From: Streptomyces halstedii
GTDB lineage: Bacteria > Actinomycetota > Actinomycetes > Streptomycetales > Streptomycetaceae
NCBI GenBank assembly: GCA_000720535.1
Contig: JOAZ01000005.1
Location: forward strand, 248,001-312,000
Length of the DNA: 64,000 nt
Direction: 5' to 3'
In this document: positions 57,969 to 64,000 of the stretch, piece after piece
Position numbering within the stretch: the stretch's first letter is position 1
Layout of the letters: every line of letters starts with the position of its first letter
Made by a program: the position numbers and the translations under genes
Notes under the pieces: generated by a model
Seen by the model: the letters and a program-made list of their open reading frames with translations, nothing else
Told to the model about the DNA's origin: nothing
Databases searched by the model: none

Positions 57969-58397
57969 GTGGACATCGACGCGTGGGTGTGGTGGCTGAT
58001 CGGCGCGGTGGGACTGGGCATTCCCCTCGTCCTGACCGCGATGCCCGAATTCGGAATGTTCGCCGTCGGGGCGGTGGCCGCGGCCGTCGTCGCCGCGCTC
58101 GGCGGGGGAGTCGTCGCCCAAGTCCTGGTCTTCGTCGTGGTGTCGGTGGCGCTCATCGCCGTCGTACGCCCGATCGCCGCCAGGCACCGGTCCGGCCAGT
58201 CCGGGCACGCCAGCGGCATCGACGCGCTGAAAGGCCGTCAAGCCGTCGTCCTGGAACGGGTGGACGGCAGCGGCGGCCGCATCAAGCTGGCCGGAGAGGT
58301 CTGGTCCGCCCGCTCGTTCGACGGCGACCAGAGCTTCGAACCCGGCCGCCAGGTGGACGTCGTGGACATCGACGGCGCGACAGCCGTCGTCATGTGA
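57969..58397 (+). CDS. nfeD: NfeD-like membrane protein
   Basis: The 142-residue protein has three or four hydrophobic helices (about 5-75; WVWWLIGAVGLGIPLVL, AVAAAVVAALGGG, LVFVVVSVALIAVV) and a C-terminal OB-fold domain (GRQAVVLERVDGSGGRIKLAGEVWSARSFD). It is the short NfeD form that pairs with SPFH/stomatin proteins; such a gene follows. GTG start at 57969. Confidence 0.88.
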   Translation: MDIDAWVWWLIGAVGLGIPLVLTAMPEFGMFAVGAVAAAVVAALGGGVVAQVLVFVVVSVALIAVVRPIAARHRSGQSGHASGIDALKGRQAVVLERVDGSGGRIKLAGEVWSARSFDGDQSFEPGRQVDVVDIDGATAVVM

Positions 58398-58447
58398 GCG
58401 AACCGGTCACACGGCAGGCCGGGGTCTGCCACACTCGAAGTCGATCA

Positions 58448-58470
58448 TCATGAGAATGCGGTTCTCATGA
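58448..58470. promoter_or_regulatory. Perfect inverted repeat between nfeD and the SPFH gene
   Basis: TCATGAGAA-TGCGG-TTCTCATGA is a perfect 9-bp inverted repeat with a 5-nt centre. It lies 55 bp before the SPFH start and could be an operator or a small mRNA hairpin. It resembles but does not match the Zur box, whose half-sites are two bases closer. Confidence 0.65.
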
Positions 58471-58524
58471 CCACGCGACCTCGATCCTCGCGATCCGTCG
58501 GCAAACGAAGGGCTCAGGCACACG

Positions 58525-59454
58525 ATGCAACCGATCATCATCGTCCTGATCATTCTGGTGGTGCTCGTCTTCATCGCCCTGATCAAGACGATCCAGGTCA
58601 TCCCGCAGGCCAGTGCGGCCATCGTGGAGCGCTTCGGCCGCTACACCCGCACACTCAACGCCGGGCTGAACATCGTCGTCCCGTTCATCGACTCGATCCG
58701 CAACCGGATCGACCTCCGGGAACAGGTCGTCCCTTTCCCGCCCCAGCCGGTGATCACCCAGGACAACCTGGTCGTCAACATCGACACCGTCATCTACTAC
58801 CAGGTGACCGACGCCCGCGCCGCGACGTACGAAGTCGCCAGCTACATCCAGGCGATCGAGCAGCTCACCGTCACCACCCTGCGCAACATCATCGGCGGCA
58901 TGGACCTGGAGCGGACCCTGACCTCCCGCGAGGAGATCAACGCGGCGCTGCGCGGAGTCCTCGACGAAGCCACCGGCAAGTGGGGCATCCGCGTCAACCG
59001 CGTCGAGCTGAAGGCCATCGAACCGCCCACCTCCATCCAGGACTCGATGGAGAAGCAGATGCGCGCCGACCGCGACAAGCGTGCCGCGATCCTCACCGCC
59101 GAAGGCATCAGGCAGTCCGCCATCCTCACCGCGGAAGGCGAGAAGCAGTCCGCGATCCTGCGCGCCGAAGGTGAGGCCAAGGCCTCCGCCCTGCGCGCCG
59201 AAGGCGAGGCCCAGGCCATCCGTACGGTCTTCGAGTCCATCCACGCCGGAGACCCGGACCAGAAGCTCCTGTCGTACCAGTACCTCCAGATGCTCCCCAA
59301 GATCGCCGAGGGAGACGCCAACAAGCTCTGGATCGTGCCCAGCGAGATCGGCGACGCGCTCAAGGGACTCAGCGGCGCCTTCGGCAACCTCGGCGGCGGC
59401 GTGCCCGGCTTCAACACCGGTGCGGAGCGGCGGGAAGAGCCCCCCGTCAAGTGA
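58525..59454 (+). CDS. SPFH/stomatin-like membrane protein
   Basis: The 309-residue protein has one N-terminal helix (IIIVLIILVVLVFIALI), the SPFH domain (about 30-190; ERFGRYTRTLNAGLNIVVPF, VTTLRNIIGGMDLERTL) and a C-terminal coiled coil of repeated AEGE(K/A)-type heptads (AEGEKQSAILRAEGEAKAS). A short Gly/Phe tail ends it. Such proteins build membrane scaffolds with NfeD partners; the adjacent nfeD fits. Confidence 0.92.
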   Translation: MQPIIIVLIILVVLVFIALIKTIQVIPQASAAIVERFGRYTRTLNAGLNIVVPFIDSIRNRIDLREQVVPFPPQPVITQDNLVVNIDTVIYYQVTDARAATYEVASYIQAIEQLTVTTLRNIIGGMDLERTLTSREEINAALRGVLDEATGKWGIRVNRVELKAIEPPTSIQDSMEKQMRADRDKRAAILTAEGIRQSAILTAEGEKQSAILRAEGEAKASALRAEGEAQAIRTVFESIHAGDPDQKLLSYQYLQMLPKIAEGDANKLWIVPSEIGDALKGLSGAFGNLGGGVPGFNTGAERREEPPVK

Positions 59455-59533
59455 CGCGCTCACCCCTTCGTGCAAGATTCTGTGCGGCCCCTCGACCTCG
59501 ACGGCGGGGAGGCGTCACTGACCATCGAAGGGG

Positions 59534-60307
59534 ATGGCCTTGTCCATCTGGGAAATGCTCGCCGTGTTCGCGGCCGGAGTCGGCGCCGGGACGATCAACA
59601 CCATCGTCGGCTCCGGCACGCTGATCACCTTCCCCGTACTCCTCGCCACCGGCCTGCCGCCGGTCACCGCCACCGTCTCCAACGCCCTCGGCCTGATCCC
59701 CGGTTCCATCAGCGGCGCCATCGGCTACCGCAAGGAACTCGAAGGCCAGCGCCGCCGCATCCTCAAGCTGGGCGCCGGGGCGCTGGTCGGCGGGCTCACC
59801 GGCGCCACCCTGCTGCTGTCACTGCCCTCCACCGCGTTCGAGACGATCGTCCCCGTCCTGGTGGCACTCGCCCTGGTCCTGGTCATCCTCCAGCCCCGGA
59901 TCAGCAAGGCGGTCCAGAACCGTCGCGAACAGAACGGCACCGTCGCCCGCACGGACGGCGGCCCGCTCCTGTTCGTCGGACTGACGCTCGCCAGCGTCTA
60001 CGGCGGGTACTTCACCGCCGCCCAGGGGATCATCTACCTCTCCCTGATGGGCATGCTGCTCGACGACACCATGCAGCGCCTCAACGCGGTCAAGAACGTC
60101 CTCGCGGCCGTCGTCAACAGCGTCGCCGCGCTGTTCTTCCTCTTCGTCGCCGACTTCGACTGGACGGCCGTGGTCCTCATCGCGGTGGGCTCCGCGATCG
60201 GCGGACAGATAGGCGCCAAGGTCGGCCGCCGCCTCAGCCCGCGTCTGCTGCGGGCGCTCATCGTCGTCGTCGGCACCGCGGCCATCGTCCAACTGCTGCT
60301 GCGCTGA
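59534..60307 (+). CDS. TauE/SafE family permease
   Basis: The 257-residue protein has eight membrane helices and the family features GxGxGTINTIVGSGTLITFP (about 15-34), NALGLIPGSISGAIGY and a second-half repeat GGYFTAAQGIIYLSLMG. Members export sulfite, sulfoacetate or other organosulfur anions; the substrate is unknown. ATG 59534; a 79-bp gap separates it from the SPFH gene. Confidence 0.85.
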   Translation: MALSIWEMLAVFAAGVGAGTINTIVGSGTLITFPVLLATGLPPVTATVSNALGLIPGSISGAIGYRKELEGQRRRILKLGAGALVGGLTGATLLLSLPSTAFETIVPVLVALALVLVILQPRISKAVQNRREQNGTVARTDGGPLLFVGLTLASVYGGYFTAAQGIIYLSLMGMLLDDTMQRLNAVKNVLAAVVNSVAALFFLFVADFDWTAVVLIAVGSAIGGQIGAKVGRRLSPRLLRALIVVVGTAAIVQLLLR

Positions 60308-60328
60308 ACGCCGGTGGCCCGCCCCCAA

Positions 60329-60357
60329 GGCGCCGCGGGCGGGCCGCTCGCGGCGCC
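60329..60357. terminator. Terminator between TauE permease and HNH genes
   Basis: A 9-bp stem pairs 60329-60337 with 60349-60357 around an 11-nt loop. It lies 22 bp past the permease and 8 bp beyond the end of the convergent HNH gene. Confidence 0.7.
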
Positions 60358-60364
60358 CCCGCCG

Positions 60365-60871
60365 TCAGGCCGCGGAGAGGGCCAGCCACTCGGGCAGCGC
60401 GGACCGGTCCCTGACCCCCAGCGCGAGCAGCATCGCGTCCGCCGGCGAGGGCACGAACGGCTGCCGCAGCAGCGGCATACCCGCCTGCTCCGGAGTCCGG
60501 GCCGCTTTACGGTGGTTGTCCTCGGCACAGGAGGCCACGGTGTTCAGCCAGGAGTCCTGCCCGCCCTGGGCGCGCGGCACCACGTGGTCGACGGTGCTCG
60601 CCCGCCGCCCGCAGTACGCGCACCGGTGCTGGTCCCGTATCAGCACCCCCCTCCTGGACCAGGGGGCGTGTCTTCGGAACGGCACCCGCACGTACCGGCA
60701 GAGCCTGATGACCCGCGGCACCGGGATGTCGATGGCGGCGCCCCGCACACGGAGTCCGGGATGCGACTGCTCGACGACAGCCTTGTCCTGGAGGATCAGG
60801 ACCACCGCGCGGTTGAGTGTCACCGTCGACAGCGGCTCGAAGCTCGCGTTGAGTACCAGTGTGTCGCGCAT
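60365..60871 (-). CDS. HNH endonuclease domain protein
   Basis: The 168-residue protein has a beta N-terminus (RDTLVLNASFEPLSTVTLNRA) and an HNH nuclease motif: CAYCGRRASTVDHVVPRAQGG, then SWLNTVASCAEDNHRKAARTP, with the zinc Cys pairs and the catalytic His. This is the chromosomal HNH family common in actinobacteria, not linked here to a phage. GGAGGTGGGCGGG precedes the ATG at 60871. Confidence 0.9.
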   Translation of the reverse strand: MRDTLVLNASFEPLSTVTLNRAVVLILQDKAVVEQSHPGLRVRGAAIDIPVPRVIRLCRYVRVPFRRHAPWSRRGVLIRDQHRCAYCGRRASTVDHVVPRAQGGQDSWLNTVASCAEDNHRKAARTPEQAGMPLLRQPFVPSPADAMLLALGVRDRSALPEWLALSAA

Positions 60872-60949
60872 CCCGCCCACCTCCCGTGTGCTGCCCGCCG
60901 GCCGGCGGGCCCGGATCAACTCTGGCCGGGAGAGCCGTGAGGGACAACG

Positions 60950-60996
60950 CAATAAAAAGTGCCCTGCCCTGATCTCTCCAAGACCAGGGCAGGGCA
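60950..60996 (-). terminator. Intrinsic terminator with U-tract after the YbhB gene
   Basis: On the reverse strand a 12-bp stem (60985-60996 with 60960-60971) is followed by CTTTTTATT (60959-60951). This is the one terminator in the window with a true U-run. It follows the YbhB gene. Confidence 0.9.
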
Positions 60997-61012
60997 AACG
61001 GCGGGTGAACCG

Positions 61013-61546
61013 TCAGCTCTCCGGAGTGGCGTACTCACCGATCAGCCGGGCGCGCCCCAGGGTGTGGAAACGCAGGTTGAATCCGACCACCGCGGGGGAG
61101 GCGTCGCTGTCGGGGCCGAGCTTCTCGCTGTCCACCGCGTACACGGTGAAGACATAGCGGTGGTTCTCCCCGGCCGGAGGAGCGGCGCCCCCGAAGTCCT
61201 TCGAGCCGTAGTCGTTGCGGGCGTGCACGGCTCCCGGGGGCAGGCCCTCGAAGGCCCCGCCGCCCGCACCGGCCGGCAGCTCGGTGACGTTCGCCGGGAT
61301 GTCGAAGAGCACCCAGTGCCAGAACCCGCTGCCGGTGGGGGCGTCGGGGTCGAAGCACGTCACGGCGAAGCTCTTCGTCTCCGCGGGGAAGCCCTCCCAC
61401 CGGAGGTGGGGCGAGGTGTTCCCGCCGGACCGCGCCTGGGCGTCGGCGAGTACGGCGCCGGGAGCGAGGTCCTCGCTCACCACGGTGAACGAGGGGACCT
61501 CGGGATGGAAGTCGTGCGGCAGCGGAGCCCTCTTCGGCTCGGTCAC
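61013..61546 (-). CDS. YbhB/YbcL (PEBP/RKIP-like) protein
   Basis: The 177-residue protein has the phosphatidylethanolamine-binding-protein fold: [21 protein letters not shown] (ligand-site DPDAP and HW), [17 protein letters not shown] and [11 protein letters not shown]. Bacterial members are cytosolic and of unclear function; similarity to Raf kinase inhibitor proteins is structural. GTG 61546 with GGAGAGG upstream. Confidence 0.92.
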   Translation of the reverse strand: MTEPKRAPLPHDFHPEVPSFTVVSEDLAPGAVLADAQARSGGNTSPHLRWEGFPAETKSFAVTCFDPDAPTGSGFWHWVLFDIPANVTELPAGAGGGAFEGLPPGAVHARNDYGSKDFGGAAPPAGENHRYVFTVYAVDSEKLGPDSDASPAVVGFNLRFHTLGRARLIGEYATPES

Positions 61547-61704
61547 GTCAGCACCTCTCCTGGTCGGCTGTGGGACGTCTTCCCCCGACCCTAAGGGCTG
61601 TCCCCGTCGTCCCCGGCCAAGGTCCGGTCCCTTGCCGTCCCCGGCGGGCACACCGCCGGGCACGAGGTGACCGGGGCCCCGGACCGTCACCGGCCGCGGG
61701 TCCC

Positions 61705-62487
61705 TCAGAGCCAGTTGCGCCGTCCGCCGACCTGCGCCAGCCACTGGTTGAGGTAGGCGGCCCAGTCCGTGCCCTGGTAGTCGTGCAGCCCGACCTTGAA
61801 GGCGCGGTAGGAGTCGCTGCCCTCGCTGAAGAGGCCCGCCTTCTTGTCCATCTCCAGCACGACGTCCATCTCACGGTCGTCGGCGACGAAGGTCAGCTCG
61901 ACCTGGTTCAGCCCGCGGTACTGCTGCGGCGGGTGGAACTCGATCTCCTGGTAGAAGGGCAGGCTCTGGCGGGTGCCCCGGATGTGGCCGCGCTCCATGT
62001 CGGCGCCGCGGAAACGGAACCCCAGCTGCCCGAACGCGTCGAGGACGGCCTGCTGCGCGGGGAGCGGGTGCACGTTGACGGCGTCGAGGTCGCCGGAGTC
62101 CACGGCACGGGCGATCTCCAGCTCCGTGGTCACCCCTATGTCCATGCCGTGCAGGTGCTGTCCGGCGAACATGGTGATCGGCGTCTCCCAGGGGATCTCC
62201 AGCCCGAAGGGGACGACGTGCACGGCGCCCGCCTGGACCTCGAAGGCACCGCCCAGCCGCAGCTTGGTGAACTCGATGTCCTGCTTGGTCTCCTGGTCAC
62301 CGCTCTCGACCTCGACACGTGCGCGCAGACCGACCGACAGGCCCTCGATCCGCTGGGCCACGGAACCGCCCTGCACGCGCACCTCACCCTGGACGACTCC
62401 ACCGGGGACGACATTGAGTTCGGTGAGCTCGGTCTCCACCGAGGCACCGCCGGCACCCATGCTCGCGAGCAGCCGCTTGAAGCCCAT
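61705..62487 (-). CDS. spo0M: Spo0M-like sporulation-control protein
   Basis: The 260-residue protein has the arrestin-like Spo0M fold: [72 protein letters not shown], then [29 protein letters not shown]. In Bacillus Spo0M influences the phosphorelay and cell morphology; in Streptomyces the family is kept but not well studied. AGGAGG lies 6 nt before the ATG. It is divergent from mpg. Confidence 0.9.
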   Translation of the reverse strand: MGFKRLLASMGAGGASVETELTELNVVPGGVVQGEVRVQGGSVAQRIEGLSVGLRARVEVESGDQETKQDIEFTKLRLGGAFEVQAGAVHVVPFGLEIPWETPITMFAGQHLHGMDIGVTTELEIARAVDSGDLDAVNVHPLPAQQAVLDAFGQLGFRFRGADMERGHIRGTRQSLPFYQEIEFHPPQQYRGLNQVELTFVADDREMDVVLEMDKKAGLFSEGSDSYRAFKVGLHDYQGTDWAAYLNQWLAQVGGRRNWL

Positions 62488-62574
62488 GTGTTTCCTCCTA
62501 AGGTTCTGTCCCCTACATACGCGCGAGGACGGCAACCGGTTCCGTGCCGGGCCCTCCCAGTACCCTGGGACGGC

Positions 62575-62850
62575 ATGGAAACGCGCATGGACCGTACGCC
62601 GCTCACGCGGGACTTCTTCGACCGGCCCGTTCTGGACGTGGCCCCCGACCTGCTCGGCCGCGTCCTGGTACGCACCACCGACGAGGGGCCCATCGAACTG
62701 CGGCTGACGGAGGTCGAGGCGTACGCGGGGGAGATCGACCCCGGCTCCCACGCCTTCCGCGGGCCCACCCCCCGCAACAGCGTGATGTTCGGCCCGCCGG
62801 GGCATTCGTACGTGTACTTCACGTATGGCATGTCAAGGCGGTCAGCATGA
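62575..62850 (+). pseudogene. 3-methyladenine DNA glycosylase (Mpg/AAG) truncated at codon 89
   Basis: Ninety-one residues survive: [39 protein letters not shown] with the catalytic Glu, [22 protein letters not shown]. After GM the sequence turns to SRRSA and stops. The AAG family needs about 200 residues, and the product lacks the second half of the substrate pocket. Its GC is high, like its neighbours. The TGA overlaps the ATG of the next gene. It is the 5' part of the resident mpg gene. Confidence 0.8.
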
Positions 62851-63458
62851 ACGTCGATCTCCTCGCCCATCCTGCTGAAGAGGTCGCCCCCAAGCTGCTC
62901 GGGAGCATCCTCACCTGCAAGACCGCCGAGGGAACCGTGAGCATCGCGATTACGGAGACCGAGGCGTACTCCGGCACGGCTGACCCAGCTTCCCATGCCT
63001 ACCGAGGCCGGACACCCCGTAACGCCGTCATGTTCGGACCCGCAGGACACCTGTATGTCTACCGGTCCCACGGTCTCCACTGGTGCGCGAACGTCGTCAC
63101 CGGGACGGATGGCATCGCCTCAGCTGTCCTCATCCGGGCAGGCAGGGTCATCGAGGGGGTAGACCTGGCACGCAAGCGGAGAGGGGTCAGGGTCGAGACC
63201 CCACGTCTTGCCCGAGGCCCGGGGAACTTCTGCCAGGCACTCGGCATCACGGCAGAGCACAACGGCGCGGACCTCCTGACAGGCACCTCGGTCATGTTGT
63301 CCGAGGGCGAGTCGGTACCTACCGCGCTCATCCAGGTTGGTCCTCGGGTAGGCGTGAGCAAGGCCCACGACTGGCAACACCGGTTCTACCTCGCCGATGA
63401 TCCAACGGTCTCGGCGTACCGACTGAGCCCGCGAGCCAAACCGCCCGCCGGAGCCTGA
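62847..63458 (+). CDS. 3-methyladenine DNA glycosylase, second full-length copy
   Basis: The 203-residue protein is a complete Mpg/[91 protein letters not shown] and [20 protein letters not shown]. Its catalytic Glu and DNA-intercalating Tyr region are present. It removes alkylated purines. GC is lower than the flanking genes, and its N-terminal half is not a close copy of the truncated gene. ATGA overlap places it under the promoter of the broken gene. Confidence 0.9.
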   Translation: MNVDLLAHPAEEVAPKLLGSILTCKTAEGTVSIAITETEAYSGTADPASHAYRGRTPRNAVMFGPAGHLYVYRSHGLHWCANVVTGTDGIASAVLIRAGRVIEGVDLARKRRGVRVETPRLARGPGNFCQALGITAEHNGADLLTGTSVMLSEGESVPTALIQVGPRVGVSKAHDWQHRFYLADDPTVSAYRLSPRAKPPAGA

Positions 63459-63725
63459 GCCGCTGTGCGCCTCGCTCGCGGCCCGCCGGTGAGTCGGAGC
63501 GGAGTTGGACCAGAAGTTGCGTGATCGTTCGCGAGCGCGGCGCGTGACGCGTTCCTGGCCGGTCGAGTGACTGCCGACGTGCGCCGACTCGGACCGGACG
63601 GGTGGGTGTGACTGAGCACCCCAGTTGGCATTCGAGCAGCCGAGTTGGGATCTTGTCCCTGCCTGGTGCATGCGAATCAAAGCAGCAGACACAGATCTGG
63701 ACCGGTCAGGCGTGGGGGTGGGTGG
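63459..63725. other. Intergenic region of lower GC after the second mpg
   Basis: No gene is supported. AGTTGG recurs at about 63503, 63624 and 63643, and the base composition is lower in GC than the chromosome. This is consistent with imported DNA. The native mpg 3' half does not appear here. Confidence 0.5.
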
Positions 63726-64000
63726 ATGAGCGCAGATGCGGAGCGGGAGCGCTGGGAGCAGCGATCCGGAGAAGGCGTGGGGCCGCTGCAGTTCGGGATG
63801 TCTCCAGCCGAGGTCGCCGACGCACTGCTGGTCTCTGGGCCTCTGGCACGGGTCGGTGGTCCGTACGAGCAGGAAGACTTCCCGGACGGGGTGAAGGCGT
63901 TCTACGACGCGGGCAAGCTCGCATGCGTCGCGCTGGATGCAGCTACCGGTCCGCAGGTCTTCCTGGCCGGCTTCCCGTTGGCAGGGAGCGATCCAGTGCA
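63726..64000 (+). CDS. Unknown protein, C-terminus beyond window
   Basis: ATG 63726 opens 91 codons to the window end: MSADAERERWEQRSGEGVGP, then LQFGMSPAEVADALLVSGPLAR. The block GVGPLQFGMSPAEV is a small-domain pattern seen in many short actinobacterial proteins, some of them immunity-like. The gene reads in the same direction as the second mpg and has the same lower GC. I do not recognise its function. Confidence 0.6.
   Translation, partial: MSADAERERWEQRSGEGVGPLQFGMSPAEVADALLVSGPLARVGGPYEQEDFPDGVKAFYDAGKLACVALDAATGPQVFLAGFPLAGSDPV

Noticed and set aside
58448-58470. A Zur box for the SPFH gene
   Set aside because: Half-sites are spaced two bases too far apart and lack the A-run of the consensus; reported as an unassigned inverted repeat instead.
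1-64000. CRISPR array, tRNA or rRNA genes, insertion sequence
   Set aside because: No regular spaced repeat array, cloverleaf-like sequence, rRNA signature or transposase was recognised on either strand by eye.

Overview
The window is a 64 kb piece of a high-GC actinobacterial chromosome, almost certainly Streptomyces. The signs are GC-rich third codon positions, frequent GTG starts, an aerial-mycelium chaplin, the small nucleoid protein Gbn, a Spo0M homologue, a PhoP-type PHO box and a gene order that matches the conserved Streptomyces core. No rRNA, tRNA, CRISPR array or insertion sequence was recognised.

Layout. (1) 1-2.4 kb: a truncated sugar-type ABC substrate-binding lipoprotein and an FAD monooxygenase. 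(2) 2.9-12.4 kb: late cobalamin biosynthesis. A B12 riboswitch heads a leftward, tightly overlapping operon cbiB-cobQ-chelatase-cobO-cobB. A CobE/CbiG-like::CobC fusion lies further along, and a ZIP-type metal permease sits between it and cobB. (3) 12.5-14.1 kb: a Pit phosphate permease with a small membrane partner behind a PHO box. (4) 14.2-20.9 kb: class II aldolase, alpha/beta hydrolase, a conserved actinobacterial protein whose N-terminus looks frameshifted in a C7 tract, an ABC-F ATPase behind a 7-codon leader ORF, Gbn and an enoyl-CoA hydratase homologue. (5) 21-24.1 kb: an Asp23/AmaP envelope cluster. (6) 24.1-33.2 kb: SDR, GH15 glucanase/trehalase, SURF1, a Cys-rich mini protein, a DnaQ-BRCT exonuclease, VIT1-type metal transporter, sterol-desaturase-type hydroxylase, YhhN protein and a secreted subtilisin. 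(7) 33.4-39.4 kb: DUF485/acetate symporter pair, MoaA, small proteins, TyrRS. (8) 39.4-44.2 kb: TldD/TldE with an unusual mini-ORF between them, then FabG/FabI. (9) 44.3-49.5 kb: secreted protein, GntR regulator divergent from an MFS exporter with its 38-aa partner, SixA and SerB. (10) 49.8-56.1 kb: FHA-FHA-ABC transporter, a lytic-transglycosylase-like secreted protein, a QueA remnant, a two-component pair and chaplin E. (11) 56.2-62.5 kb: ABC ATPase, NfeD and SPFH proteins, TauE permease, HNH nuclease, YbhB and Spo0M. (12) 62.6-64 kb: an mpg DNA-glycosylase gene cut off at codon 89 and followed, through an ATGA overlap, by a complete second mpg copy of visibly lower GC, which looks like the edge of an integrated element.

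Most operons are closed by long perfect hairpins, many of them between convergent genes. The observations most worth following are the mpg junction, the duplicated 29-codon ORF between tldD and tldE, the leader peptides before cbiB and the ABC-F gene, the C7 frameshift, and the recurrent 15-bp tandem repeats.
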